64,000 bases of DNA from Carnegiea gigantea (taxonomy: Eukaryota > Streptophyta > Magnoliopsida > Caryophyllales > Cactaceae). The translations under genes and the position numbers were made by a program. Shown one piece after another: positions 20,705-35,700 of this stretch. The first letter of the stretch is position 1, and each line of letters starts with the position of its first letter. The stretch lies in NCBI GenBank assembly GCA_029747015.1, contig JAKOGI010000182.1:762001-826000 (forward strand), in the 5' to 3' direction. The notes under the pieces were generated by a model. That model saw only the letters and a program-made list of their open reading frames with translations, was not told where the DNA came from and made no database searches.

Positions 20705-23700
20705 ATTATACCTCAATATATTCCAAGCCACAATCCTTCACCAGAAAGCCAAATTCGATTGCTGCATCATAGGTCCATTTACGATTAGCATCTACACGAA
20801 GTTCAATCCGGGTACCAACCCTTCTTCTTATTTCCTTTATAATTGCAGCATCCCCCCTAGGATCATCCCTGCGTGCCACCTGCCAAAGGGATTGTTAAGT
20901 ATAACAGTTCAGAGACATAATATGGGAACGTAGAACAGACTTAGTTCAGAAAATAGCAAAAAACAAAAATGGTTATAAGACACCGAATTTCTTTCAACAA
21001 TATTTTTTCCCAGCCTGTATTTACAGCTTCAAGAGTATGTCTCAGTACATCAATTCTTACTTTCAGTTTTACAGAGCTGAATCCCTCTTCGACAATTGCA
21101 AGCACCACATCTGCAACTTCTACTGGAGTTCCTTCAGAATCAACCAATGCACAAATGTTGACGCTTGGCGGCTGATCAATGTTCAAATTGCCTTTGTACG
21201 ACTGAGGCCACAGTACTTCAAGTAAACTGCACTTTTTCCTTGAAGCTATGGCATTCAAAATGGCCATCTCCAGACCACATCGAACGCTAGGGAATATAGA
21301 GCATGGCTGCAGAAATAAGGTAGAATCGAGTAGGGATTTTAGTCCAGAACCATTTGACAACCCAGACAACGTCAGAAATGCAAATAAGTATCAGAAAAGA
21401 TCTCAGAAAATGCCTCATCAGTTTGCATGCAATCAGATGTGGTTTACTCCAAGGTGAAAAATACACCATTCAACTCTTCCATCCCCACTACCCTGAAAAC
21501 CAAAAAGAAGAAAAAGGGAGGGAGAGAAAGGGGAAGGGCACTGGACTGCCCAGTTTTGGTTCGGTCGTTTCTGCCCCTTAGTTATAGAACACGTGAGATG
21601 CAACAAGGCAGAAAGGGTCCCCAGGGGTAAACCGCTCACAATGACTATTATTCTATCAAGCTATTAACTCCAACAACTACATTTTTTTGGATCACAGAAA
21701 CAGATCCATTCATGAAAATATATATGTCAGACGACACATTACAAGCCCACAGACTTGCCACCAGGGAAGATCTTGCAAAATTATTTGGAGTCCTTCCCAC
21801 TTAAATAACTATGAGAAAGTCTTCACAAATTTGCACCTGACTACAATGAACAACTTAAGTCATACTATCCATCACATGGGAGCAAAAAACCGGTTATTAC
21901 CAAAGAACGAGGAGAATCTTATGGACACACCAGAAACAAAAGCATTAATCCCCCCCCCCCCTCCTTTCCCCACGAAAAACAACCAGCCAGGGTGGAGGGG
22001 TTTGGTGTTTTTGGAGAGAAGACAGTATCGGACAGCTACAGGACCACCCAAGGATGAGGTTTTGACCATTGGCCACCAACAACAGAAGACAAATCATCAG
22101 ATCTGTTGCCCTGCATAAACATGTTTCCTTACAATTACAAAGGTAATTGAGCAACATTAGTTTTCTTAACAACAAATGTCTCACATGGTCAAACATCCTA
22201 TATTGGATTATACTATAATAATTTACTATCCTTTGTAAGAGCTACAGAAGACAGCGCATATGAGGCAATGATGCAGATAAATACATCCGTATGGAAGGAA
22301 CCCGAAAGATCACACATTATATAAAGGCTAGAAGCAGGGCTATAGGAGTTTGGCTGGAAATAATCTATGGTCTTTCTACCATCATCTTAGTAACTCTATT
22401 AGCCAATGTAAAGTTCCTAATTTTGACACTTGTCCCTTTTTGCTTCTCTAGTACAAACCCAATAGTCCAATACAGTGGTCATGGAAGCCACACAGGTGAC
22501 CATAAGCTTTGATTTCACTTAGTTTCAAAAGGGCATGGCGCAACAGATAGACATCGTTAGCATGTTTCCACATGTTGTATCTTTTACCAACGATACCTAA
22601 GATCCCATCATAGTTTCCCTCCTACCATCTGAACAAGAGATGTAGAAGGTAACGAATGATGACTCAACACTTACCGGAACCCCAATAACTCTCCATATCC
22701 ACAAAGAAAAGGATTCTCTCAACACGGGAAGGAAATAGGGAATTGTCGCTCCTCTGAGGGCATGAAGTAGAAACTGCAGTTGCTCTTCCACATCTTGCGA
22801 GTCCTCTTCATGAATTTCGAGGGGAGCAATCTGATCATGTAAAGGACAATAATATGCTATTATGATTTGTCTCTGAGTGCTCAACAAAACAATCAACAAC
22901 TCCCTATCTGGATCCCGCCTAAGTAGGATCTAAACAGATCCCAATGTAGGCAACCCTACCACTCCAGGCAGAGAGCCTGAATCTGAGAGACCCACAAAAA
23001 AGCTTTTCTAAAATTGATTCCCTTTTTTTCCTTATGCTTATGATTTATGAAGTCACCAAAATTGAATGTCATGCATTACAAGATACATTTCTCAAAATAT
23101 AGATACCGGGTATTCCCTCTGTCCCATAAAACTTATCCCCTACAGAGTAGAAAATATAATTTGGTAGGGAAACATAATTTAATTACTACCTTGTTGATTT
23201 TTTTTCTTTTGGGGGTGGGTGTCTTAATGCAGATAACAGTGAAAAGGGACTCTAATTTTGGGGTCTCTATAAAAGGAAAACAGGACCATGACAACATAAT
23301 ATCTAGTCTCAGAGCAGGATACCACATATCCTTGAGCTTACCTCACCAAGGCCAATACTTCCATCATCAAGTGTCAATTCTAAAATGAAGCCTTGCCTAA
23401 GTAAATCAGTTTCTCTACTACAACCAGAAGCTGAAGTCGTTGGAGCCGTTAGGTTAATCCTGAGAGAACCAAGGTTGAGAAGCAAATCAGCGATCAAGAA
23501 CACTATGTCTGATAGAGCTACAAAGCTTTTGAAATTTGAAGACTCACCCATACAATGAGTACTCCAACTTGGCAATCTTGCACAAACAAAAACCATCTTG
23601 GGCAGATTCAACAACAGAAAGTTGCGAAAGACTCATCAAAGTATGAGATGCTGCTTGACTTGCATATTTTCTCAAGGTACTAAAAAGAAAGGCATGATCA

Positions 23701-26700
23701 TTAGGTGACTGCTGTCTCGGCAAACTGGGCAATCTGCAGTATAACAAACAAAAATTGCAGCTACCAACCTATGAAATATGGCATTACTGTTGATGGAGCT
23801 CGCAACTTCTATGACATAATCTGTGTCTGCTTGTTCTGCTGTTGATAAAGCTTCTTGAAGTTCCAGCTTCGTTTCAGCAAAAAAATGCTTTACACTGCAT
23901 ACCCAATTGTTTTGTGAATTTCAAAGTCAAAATATTAGCATTCAGGAGAAACAAAGGAAAAGTCAGATATGGAGCAAGGACTGGTAACAGTAACCAAAAT
24001 ACTCCAGTTCTGTCGCTCTTTATCTGTGGAAAATCTATCAGAAATTAAGACTGTTTTGTGAGAACTGATGAGCAGATGGACCTAGGTTTTGACACTACAT
24101 CTCCAAGATCCAAGAGAAGCAAATGACACAAAAAACATCAACAACGCATTATTCCTATTGAATATCATGAGACGAGAACAATTCTCACCCATGGGCTGCA
24201 CACAGCTTGCTAATTGAAATGTTATGATTATAATAGAAGTACTTCTCCAAAATCTGTGGCTCAGCTTTTTCCGCAATAGGAAGAAAGCTAAAGATCCCAC
24301 CACCATGGTTGTTTATGACAAGTACAGTAATTGGTTTCCGCCACAATCTACAAACATGGTCATTAAACGATTTATTAGTACAACCACATGCTTATATATG
24401 AAATAATTCCGTGCACGTCGTTACCCATAAAACCTATGCATGAAAGATCATGAAAGAATGGATGCAATGACAATGAGATCATCTTGATACGATGTACCAT
24501 AACTAGAATGAGGTAGAGTGAATGTCAACATTAATTGTGGGCCCAACTTTTTTTGGGGGGGGGGGGGGGGGGAGGGGGGAATCACTCGGATCAAGGATAG
24601 TAAAAGAACTCTCACCCAGAACAAGATCTGTACCTTGAACTTAAGATTGCCAACCCATTTGTATCATGCAGAAGGGAAACATCTCCTATTAAACACAGTA
24701 CCTAAAATAAAATTAGAAGATAGGTATAATTTCATCTGCCATTAGCAACTCACAATAATAACACAATTATAGAATTACAACATATACCTTGTGCATATCC
24801 ACATGCGCATAAGCAATCTATTCTTACTATTGCAAAATCCACGTCAAAAAAGAGAACACCATACCTCACATGCACATCAGATATGCAACTTGCCCGAATA
24901 CTTAAAATTGAGACAATAGATATTATATAGTAAACTGGCCGACAAAATCACACTTATTCAAAATGACCAAATCATCCAAAAAAAGGAAAAGAAAAAAAAG
25001 AAGAGAAGACAGGAAAAGAGAGATAGAAGAAGGAAAAGTAATGGAAAGAGAAAGGAAGATAAGTGTAAGGTAACATGAAGGAGGAAATTTATTGACTAAT
25101 TGAAAAGCTAAGCAATTATCACTCATTGTAAAACAGCAGTTTGTTTTCGCAAAAAACATCTATTTGTCAACAAATTCTTCCCAAACTTACATATTTATAA
25201 GGTTACTATCATATGACCTTAACAGATAATGAGGTCACACAACATCACAGAACATAACACAGAACAGAAGAACTCAAATATTTACTCTTTTCTGGCATCC
25301 AACAGCAAATCCAGTAGCTGTGCTCAGCAAACCATCAATACCACTAGCTCCCCGGTTACCAGCTACATTTATCCCATGGCATGGTAATTCCAACCAAGGA
25401 GCTTTACCAGTGCAATTCACAATTCCTCTAGCGTACATGTCTGCGTCACGAATTGGCATACTATTTCCGATGAACAAAGCAGTCGCTGAGACAAGCATGT
25501 CTGAAAGGGCATGTGAGACATGCGGTTCAGTAAGTGAATACTCAGAGACGATGTGGAAAGATAACTCCCATGCAACCTGCACAACAGCAGCCAGTTAGAG
25601 CACAAATAGATACAGCTAAAAGATAAGGAATTCAGCGGATTACAAGTTCTGCTAAGCACAAGGATGGAGTAAGTACACCAGGTTACATGCTAGAGAAGTA
25701 AAACACATTCCAAGTGATTAGCGGTGAAACTAATGACATGGTCTTGTCAGGTCTTCGCACCAGCAAATTAGTAGTATATCCACAACAGTGGGGAGACGGA
25801 TTTATTTATTTTTTCCTGATCCTTGATTCCTTGTAGTACATAGGATATATACCGCTCCACTTTCTTTGCTGGCCTCAAAAGCCTGCTCCAGCATAGCTCA
25901 TATAACCATGCTGCTCTAGTCTGATGCTCGTATAGAGCATATAAGTGCATATATCCTCCGTCCATATTCCATTTTTTTCTGCACACTATGAATAGGTATA
26001 TGTTTTCGAATGTTACTGCAGCATTACAGTTGGTTTAATTTGTATAGACAGTCCTCCCCACACCAAGACCAAAAGCTCTGAGCAGAAAACGATATTTGTA
26101 GAAACACATTCTGACAGACGAGGAGTTACCACTGAATTGACAGCTTGCAGAAAACTAGTCCATTTGGTACTCATATGCGGAAAGGGGCGTTTCAGCAGAC
26201 ATGCTGCAAATTGGGTGATTGTGCTTTGAATCCTATGTGACACTATATGTGAAGGATCATGCCGATAAGGATGCTTGTCAACCACGATATATGAGCATGG
26301 AAAGCACTCTTCGAGCATTTTGGAAACCCTCTTGCTTGTTATTTTACTTCCAACCTGCCAAATAATGATATAGTGCAGTTAAAAATGTATAGTGACAGCA
26401 GACTGCATGAGCTACAACACTTGAGACATCCAGATACTTGGTCCAATTTAGTTCAAACGTTGTAACTTGAACTTTGTACGCTCAAAAGAAAGTACACAAA
26501 TGAAAAAAGATATATATGCATTAAAATCAATAAACACAAAGACGCCCACCCGGGGGGGGGCGGCAGGGGGCCATTAAGTTGACATTTGGGACAGTGTTAA
26601 GAATTACTTTAACTGATATGGGCACTTTATGGGTAAAGTTCCAAAGACATTACTCTTGGCCTAATGTTTGACATAGAACAGCCGATGGAAAAATTAGAAA

Positions 26701-29700
26701 GAGCCCAAAGAGATGCTGCCAATTGGAGAGGCATTGCAAAGATGGTGTAGTGATTAATAAAAAGAAAAACGTTTTAGCGAGAGGGAAGAGAGAAAAGGAG
26801 AGAGATAGAATAATCATCATCTTTGCTGCTACAAACTTATAGCCTCAATGTGCTTAAGAAGCCAGGTGGAAAGCTTAGGACAGATGCCATACATAAGCAA
26901 AGGAAGTATTACCTGGATTATTACATCTGGTTGCACCCATTGCCTGACTGCATCACATAGAAGCACATGATCAAAATGGTCAAGAAAAATAAAGTTCTCT
27001 TCATACTCAGGATAAGATGTCAATAGCTTTCGTAGCCGTAAGCCTGATAAGATGTCTGTAACAATAGGCCATGAAAGATGTCTGGCCAATAGAAGAGCTG
27101 CCCAGATTTCTTCTTCTATGTGGATAGCACCAATTACTAAGAGCCCATGCCTCGCATTCTGAATCACCTGATCAACTTCGGCTGTTACGCCAGTCATTGC
27201 ATTTTGGGCAAAAGAAGCTTGCACATGTATATATTTGGTAAAGGGTCGAGTGCTTGAGATCCAGCAATCCAACCTATCTAAACAGTCTTTTTTCCAACTC
27301 TGTGGACTATTTTCCAACGGTTCCCTAAAAGGACAATTGATATGGACTGGACCATATGGTGAACTTGTTGCCCAGTATACAGCAGAATCAACCGTAGTGA
27401 GAACCATTCTTGCTGTGATATCATCAGCAGGTGCTGGAAGATTGAAGAAGAACCTCACATATGTGCCAAAATGGTTCACCTATATCAAATATGGAAAAAA
27501 TATGTTGAATAAAATAGGAAACAATGGAAAAGAAATGCAACTTGGAGGCTGGCAAAATTCTACCAAATGCTGGAGGAAGTTACATACATGCAGAAGATGG
27601 CCCAACTAGAAGCCCATCGCTCATGGGGTACATCTGAGTGGGGAGGAATTAGGGGTTTTGGTTTGGGAGGAGAGGGGGCACGGAAACCGTAACTGGATAG
27701 GGGGAGAAAGATAATGTAATATGAGAGAAAGCAACTCCCTTAGACTGCACCTGCAAATTGACAATCCAAACACAGATACAAAATAAAGGATGGTAACACA
27801 TGTATATCTCTGTTTGGAAATATGTAGTGTGTCAAGTCAACCCATGCGTTACCTAGACAGTGGAGCAAATACTATTTTCATGTTCATAAGCGTTATACCC
27901 TTAAACTCTACTTGATCCAGCCCAAATGAGCAAAAGGAATGGGAAGAACAATCCCAAATTCCTCATGCCTTTTCTAGGACCAATCAATATGCAGAAAAGC
28001 ATTATAGCTAAATTTTCAACAACCAGCACCACTTTCCTTATTACCATCATGTGGTACGTGCACAAGGGTTTGGGTGAAGAAGGATTAGAGTGGCTAACGG
28101 AACTTTTCAATATTATTTTTAGGACCGCTAAGATGCCCAAAGAATGGAGGTCTAGTACAGTCATCCCTCTGTACAAGAACAAAGGGGATATTCAAGACTG
28201 TAATAATTTTAGGGGTATAAAGTTGCTCAGCCACACTATGAAGCTTTGGGAGAGGGCGATTGAGAGAAGGTTGCGAAAAGATGTTTCGATTTCAGAAAAT
28301 CAATTTGGTTTTATGCCAGGCAGGTTGACCATAGAGACGATTTACCTCCTTAGAAGGCTCATGAGTTTGTACAGAGATAGAAAGGTGGATCTTCATATGG
28401 CATTCATTGATCTGGAAAAAGCATATGATAGAGTCCCGCGTGAAGTGTTATGGAGCTGCTTGGAAAAGAAAGGAGTGTCACCCTTATATATTCGAGTTAT
28501 TAAGGATATGTACGAGGGAGGTAGGACAAGTGTTAGGACGTCAGGAGGGGTCACCAATGATTTCGCCGTTGGTATGGGTCTACATCAGGGTTCCTCCTTA
28601 AGCCATTTTCTTTTCACCGTAATTATGGATGAACTTACAAAAGGGATTCAAAATGCGTAACCATCGTGAATGCTATTTGCAGATGACATTACTCTTATTG
28701 ATGAGACCAGACAGGAAGTTAATGACAAGTTAGAGCGATGGAGGCATACACTGGAAGCTAGAGGTTTTAGAATAAGTAGATCGAAAAAGGAATACCTTCA
28801 TTGTTGCTTCAGTGGAAGGGTAGATATGGGGGGAGAACTCACCCTGGATGGGAGGTCGATACCTAAGGTCGATAAGTTTAAGTATCTAGGCTCGATCATT
28901 CAACAGAATGGGGATATTGACGAAGATATTAACCAGCGTATAAAAGTGGGCTGGCAAAAATGAAAGTTTACCTCAGGTGTGTTGTGTGATAAGAGGGTGC
29001 CCCTAGGATTGAAAGACAGTCTATCGAATGGTAGTTAGACCGACTGTTCTCTATGGATCGGAATGTTGGCCTTTAAAAAAGATGCAGGTTCAAAGATTGA
29101 TGGTAGTAGAAATGAGGACGATTAGGTGGATGTGTGATTTTACGAGAATAGACAGAATTAGGAATGGAGTAATCAGGGACTTAGCTAAAGTAACTCCCAT
29201 CGAAGATAAGATGAGAGAAACAAGACTCCGATGGTTTGGCCATGTGAAAAGGAGAAGTGTAGACGCTCCAGTGAGGAGATGTGAGATGATCGACATCCCC
29301 GGAGACAAAAGAGGGAGAGGCCGACCAAAGAAGAGTTTGGACGAGGTGATTAGAGAGGACTTGAAAGTTGCGAGTTTGACGGAGGACCTAACTCAGGATA
29401 GAAGGCTGTGGCGGGATAGGATTAAGATCTTAGATCGCAGAGAGTCCACTCCGTAGTTGTCTTTTGGTTGCAGTGGCTTAGTGCTGGTAGTGGTATGTCG
29501 TGCTCATATGCAGGTTGTACTTTCTTCTGGGAAGAGACAGCGTTGCTTACCTCTGATTGTTAAGGTATGTTACCGTCCTCTGTTATATTGTTCTTGCATT
29601 TTACAGCTTCGGTATCTTGTCCTTTTAATTTATCTTAGTCATTCCTTACTATGTGGCCCTAATTTTTCCCATTTAATGTTTTCATAAAAACTTTCTTCTA

Positions 29701-32700
29701 TAAAACATTTTCACAAAGTCCTTTTTTGTGGGTCTCTTGGAAACAGCCTCTCTACAGGTAGGAATGCCAGTAGAGGTAAGGCTGCCTACAGCTGGATCCC
29801 CCCAAACCCCGCAAAAGCGAGACCCACACTGGGAGGTGGTGGTGGTGGTGGTGTTGTTGGTACATGCACAAGGGAGGCAATCAATCTAGCAGTCATTTTT
29901 TCCCTTAATTTCTTCAGTATATTATCTACATCTGTATTCTGAGGGGGCACAGAAGTGAAGGAAGCAAAGATATAGGGATCCAAATTCAAGGGACGGTATC
30001 ACTAGAATCGTAGTTTAAAAAAGCCCGCCTGAGGCACGCCGAGGCGCTACTGGGTTAGCATCTCGAAGGGGATGAGGTGCGCCTCAAGGATGCGGAGCTA
30101 TATCTTCCCCCTTTTTCTTCTTTTTCTTAGCCTTGCCTTTACTTTTTTCCTTCTTTTCCTCCCTTAGGGGCTAAATGGTGAGCTAAACTTGTACTGTAAG
30201 TACGTGCATTGGGGAACTACGATGATAAGATAACATACCTTAAGGTTATTTGTGGTATTAATAGTCATATTGATGTCTAATCACATTTTTTATGCATTTA
30301 TCTAACTTATTTATGCAAAACATGCTTTGTGAAATATGAAATACTAAAAAAAAAAATTTGCATAGAAATGCGCTTCGCTTCGTGCCTTGTGCCTCACGCT
30401 CCGGGACCCTATGCACCTCAGTGTGTCTCGTGCTTTTTAAAACTAAGATCTAGAATTAGTAGAACTTTGAATTGTAAGCAGTGTCGTGCGCATTTCTTGA
30501 TACTTTTTTCTCCAAATCAGTTAAGATAGTCTTGACACGTGTATATAGTCTCTTATAGGATGCTTTTTATGCATCCATCCCTTAATCCTTCTTTACAATA
30601 TACAATTAGATGTATTTTTCCTTACTAAAAGAAAAGGAAGAAAAAAAGGTCATCTGTGGATGATATGGTCCCATGGACCTAATCAAAGTACATGCTGTGC
30701 AGTACGGAGTAGGCCATTCCAAGACAAGGATGACAGACTAGCAAAGAATCCCAGCCCCAGGGGGGGATCTACAGGGACAAGTTATGGGGACAAATTATCC
30801 TCCCAAAAGAGGGATAAATGATGGCAATGAAGAAGGGAATGCATGAATAGACTCCTCGCCCCTTACCTTCCTGATTGATATCCCTATTCACCTTCTGAAA
30901 AGAAAGGATAACGACAATTTACAACAACTCTCACTGTAGATCCCGCTTTCGCGGGGTCTGTGAAGATCTAGATGCAGGCATTCTTACCTCTTCAGGTATT
31001 TTTGCCCTCAGAGAGGCCAATTCGACAATGACAATTTAAGTATTGGAAATGCTGACAAGCTAATTCATAAAACTAATCACTTCTGGAAGTTAGCAGCAAA
31101 ATAAAAACTTGGAAAAAATTTTTAAAAATATGACATTCCCAAAAAGGAGCATCATAAATATTCCAGCTCATTGTGGATCAAAGAAGAATGTTTCTGACCC
31201 CTCTACTTTTTCCATGACTAGTTCATAGTAAAGGTATTTCAAATCAAGGGTCTAAAAACAGCCTCTCTATCACCCAACACATTCACGTACGACATACCCC
31301 TAGCCCTAGGTCGGACTCAGATAATGATTGGTTTGGTTGGATTCGGAAAATCCCTAAAGTTAACTGGGTCTATTTGCAATAAGCATCACGCACATTAAGC
31401 ACTATAATTTTACATGATAAATTATCTGATTCAAAACAAGAATAACAAGAATCCTTCATATGAGAACTTCTTTCTTATTTGACATTCCAATCAATATGAT
31501 CAAAAATTAGAGTGAAGTTCCGTCAACTTAAAACGCACAGGGGGGAGGATGGTAGCATCATGCCGAAAACAATCATGGAGAAATGTTGCCAAAATTGATG
31601 ACCTTCTTTCACAAAAGACTAGAACAATGGGGAAGCGTAAAGGAAGGTAGTATACGGCAGACTTGACACAAGACAAGCAACGTCTGTGAAAGGACAAAAA
31701 TCAAATTATGCACTCATATATGATCCCAGACCTGATCTATTGCTTGATTTGCCCCAGTTGCATGCAATTCTGGAGGGCGATCACCTGTGAATAAAACAAG
31801 AGGTACAAAATCTTGACTAGCCTCCACAACCTACAGACAAACCACAATATACCACTTATACATTGCATTTAACAAGTCTGGGTCCAGGCCCCATGACCTC
31901 CAAGAAAGTTTTGGAGTGGCACACAAAATGAATCATGTTTAATCCACACCTCAATCTCCAAAATCCCAACTAAGAAGTAAGCACAAATAATGAACCTTCT
32001 TTTGGGGAGTGAGGGGCAGGGGTTGATGGAAGGCAACACTATCAGAAGGTAGCATTTTCTGAAGGTAAGAAGCTTCCATCATATAGGCACGACTTTTACG
32101 TATTTTTAGCACCACCAAGTACTTATTATTTTGCACACATGGTTTCTTAGGAATATATTGGATTTGAAATTTAATTACCAAATTCCAAAAAAAGAGAAGC
32201 ACATGCATTTTTGTCAGTTCACCAGCTTGCCGACTCTGTATTTGACAATTCACTTATTTGTTTTTCCATTGTGTTGAATGCGACACATGGCAATTAGCAG
32301 TATAAGGAACACAAACCCACCTCAGCTTTTTAAAGAAATGTCAACTTGGATATCAGATCTATCACCAACTTCAGCATAGGTTAATATTTTTGAAGCATGC
32401 AATACTCCATGTCATGAAGTAACCACACACACAGCATTCTATTATAGTCTTGGTTGGCTGGAGCCCAAACAGTAGAGGAGCAATACTCCATTTAAGGACT
32501 AAAGATAGAAAAAGAGGAAGTCTAATAGGTTAGAACAGATGGTAGGTTTCATTTCAGGATTTCAGATTTGTAACACTTTTACAGAAAACTTTCCATCAGC
32601 GAACTCCTGGAGTTTTAAGGCTTTAATTCATTTAGGTATTGAGTTAATCTCTGTTCAATGCTATGTTGATTCCGTGTGCTCCATTAAAGTACGCAGCTCT

Positions 32701-35700
32701 CTTAAATTCTATGCAATCCAGAAGTGATTATTTAATTTCACTCTCTGTTTGCTCAAACAAATCCGATGATACTTAGCATCCAAGCGTGCTTTGGCACATT
32801 TATTTGATCAAGCTTCAGTAAAAACAAATGAATAAATAAATTGAGTCAACATAGCTAATCTTCAATTAAGAAAAAAGACATCAAATTTTGTATTGCTAAC
32901 TTTATAGCAATGTCTTATTATTGTTGCTTCCTTTTTTATTGCAAATTTTGTTAGCTTTATTTTAATACATTAGTTTAGCAAAGGACTTATTTATAGGCCC
33001 ATACTTGACAGATCAAAGTTCAGCTGTTGTAGTTGACCAATTACGCACATATGCATATAAGCGAAAAAGATTAATACAATCCTGAATAACTTACAGCAGG
33101 AAAAAGATTTGAAACTGCAGTGCCAGAGGTTGTAATGACTACCGCTGGGGTTTGAGACCCTCTGGCATAACCAATTGCATGGAATGCAAGCGACCGCTCA
33201 TCATAGCATGCAATACAAGTTATACGAGGATGAGTGGATGCAGCAATGGCGAGAGGAGATGATCTTGATCCTGGGGCTACACAAAAATACTAGAATGAAG
33301 AACATATCAGACACAGCACACTGAATAGACAGAGATACAACTTAAATACTGAATCTCACCATCAAGCCAAGCCGAGAACATTCCTCGACTATAAGTGACG
33401 CCCAGACAGAATTGATGTTGGCACAGCCTTGTAGAATGGAACTTGTATCACCAACATGATCCAACTTATGGATATGCAAAGACAAAAGAGCTTAGATAAT
33501 CAGATAAGTAGTATAGCATAAATATTACTAACCAGTAACCATCCATAAATGAAATTGCAAAAATGAAAATGAATTACTTTTCAAGACAGTGACAAGCTTA
33601 CATACAAGTGAAGACACCTGTCTCCCTAAATTAGCGATCTTAAAGGACAAATTTAATAAAGTACTCCCCACAACCTAATGTAAGGCTTCAAAATGCATCA
33701 TAAATTCATCCTCTAATAAATGCTCAGATCAGAATATAGCTCAGAAACTTTGAACAATTCCAATTACATTTGATGTCTGACTCACAAGCTAGCAATTTCA
33801 TAGGAATAAATTTCTCCACATACTGATCTTTACAGCATTACAACACCGACAAAATTTTAGGACTCTTATGCGTCTGATGTCCCAGTACTTAGCTCTCCTT
33901 TTGTTAAGCAAAATATTAAACTGAGGCCTAGTTTAGAGCAGGATTACCAGTGGAGTTTAAGAGTTTATGGGCTAAAAGTTATGGGGCAAATATTTTTCAC
34001 GAAGGAAAGTTTCAGGGTGCTTGTTTAGCATCATCTGTTGCTCTTCGGTTCCTCCCACTCATGTTTCTCTCTCTTTCGCTAATAATCCTTCCAGGCACAA
34101 CCCTCTGAACAACATTATAACCAGCCTCTGATACCATAAGATCTGCCACCACTAGGAACAGCACCATTATCTTATCTCTCTCTCCACAGTGCTGCTTCCC
34201 CCTCCTAATACATATTCCACTCCCTCTAGTCTCCTCTCTTATTTGCCAGGAAACTGAGCCAGGCAAGTTGTTCAGGCTTGGTGTCCACCTTCATCAGCAC
34301 CGCTGTGATCATAGAGGACCATAAGAGCCACCATTGGAACCATCTCTCTCTGCAATTTTTTTCTCTCCCGACTTGCACTTGTAAGGACCATAGACCCAGG
34401 TGCCCCCATTGACCACCAGTTTCACTGCCCCCATACTTGCCCCTAAATTCTAATTACCATTGCCACGCCCACTATATTGTTTCTCGAGATCTTGATGCAG
34501 AGGATACTCTTAGAGAACGACAGAAATAGTGAACTTTAATATTTATTTTTCACATATATTTTCAAATTGCGACCGTTTTGGGCTACCATTGAAGACCTTA
34601 TCAACATCCAGCAACTGGAATTACAGTCTTGCCAGCATCAGTGTCAGCTAGCCGTCAGCAGCTGTCCCTACTGTCGAAAGTTCAGACTGGGTTGGGGGGC
34701 TCATGTGTTTCACATTTGACCTTCCAGGTTTCATCCCCCCTCTGCACTAGGGGAAAGTACTGCAACTATTTTAACCTCTTCCCTCTCACAAAATTTGAAC
34801 CTTGATGTTTGGTTTAAGGTGAAAAGTTGGACATCAAGGGATAAAGTTGTAGATGATTACCCAGTTCACTCCATACCAAACAAGCATCCAGATAAAAGGT
34901 AAATACACAGACTAGGCCACTAGGGGAGCAGCTACTTCTCAGGAATGCAATAATTAGGACTTTTTTCATTGGTTAAGTTGACATTTGTGCAACATTTCAT
35001 GGGAATCCAGCATTTCTAGTGCTCCAAATTACGACCTAGGACCCCATGCTTCAGCAAGTATTTTCATACAAGTGCTCTCTCCTTAGAGTGCTGTTGACTA
35101 TCTTCTGTAAGAAGAAGCCTGATGAGTAGTACTAGGGTAACTGCCAGACATCCATGTGAAACACGACTAATAATTTCGCTTCTTAACAACTTCCTTAGAG
35201 CAAGTAATCACTTTATCATTTTTGCTATTATTCGGTGAGCTTTACAACTTCAATATAATTTGACCAACAAACAGCATAGACATAAAGCTCAAATGGATCA
35301 ATCAGCATATCTTACCATATTGGCCGAAACTGCAATCTTAGGCGAAATCCTAATGCAGAACTGATTTGAAGATGAGACACCTTTCTGCAAACAAGTTAGA
35401 ATTAATCTATAGCAGCTAAAGGTTGGCAATTTGGAGAAACTTCTGGGTAAATGGAAGCGTCAGCCTCAGATCACATAAAGCATTACCAGGAGGAAGGAGA
35501 TACCATTTCCACAGAGGCAGCAACGTTATCACAACTTCCCAACAGTGGGGCTTCCATGTAAATCTATTAAGGGGAGAAAGAAAAATCGTAAAAGTTTAAG
35601 TGTTAAACTACTTGACATTGAATAACACAATAGATTAAACTACTCCCAACTTGAGAGTTGCTAAAGAATAACACAATCAACAAGCTGTAACCCTTACCAT

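Larger units (their letters stand above)
18593..23459 (-). other. PHYLLO module 3: MenC (o-succinylbenzoate synthase), enolase superfamily
   Basis: Exons 19-24, about residues 1010-1440. The expected residues are present: the KxK pair at the end of exon 21 (VKLK, about 1180 and 1182), metal ligands D in RVDANRKW (about 1212), E in EPVQ (about 1239) and D in ALDET (about 1261), and the second catalytic Lys in VIKPS (about 1289). The residue after KLKV is Ala (KLKVARR), where Gly is usual. MenC dehydrates SHCHC to o-succinylbenzoate. Confidence 0.9.
28069..29858 (+). mobile_element. 5'-truncated plant LINE (RTE-like tail) in PHYLLO intron 11, antisense to the host gene
   Basis: A 16-bp target duplication with one mismatch (ggtacgtgcacaaggg 28053-28068; ggtacatgcacaaggg 29859-29874) defines the ends exactly. 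The element begins inside the reverse transcriptase coding region and ends in a GGT/GTT-rich tail. The 3' region has the characteristic gaaacagcctctctac block and a GC-rich palindrome before the tail. Truncation at the 5' end is the normal outcome of target-primed reverse transcription. Confidence 0.93.
23548..33464 (-). other. PHYLLO module 2: MenD (SEPHCHC synthase), ThDP-dependent
   Basis: Exons 9-18, about residues 354-1009. MenD joins isochorismate and 2-oxoglutarate using thiamine diphosphate and a metal ion. Visible motifs are the N-terminal APGSRSS substrate loop (about 393-399), the conserved Glu in DERSLAF (about 419) that activates the cofactor, [10 protein letters not shown] in exon 14, and the cofactor-binding GD...N motif (about 853-861: [11 protein letters not shown]). 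Intron 11 inside this module carries the LINE. Confidence 0.9.

Noticed and set aside
27926..28068. Start of the long LINE-containing ORF before the insertion point
   Set aside because: The target duplication places the LINE end at 28069, so these codons are intron sequence that happens to be open.
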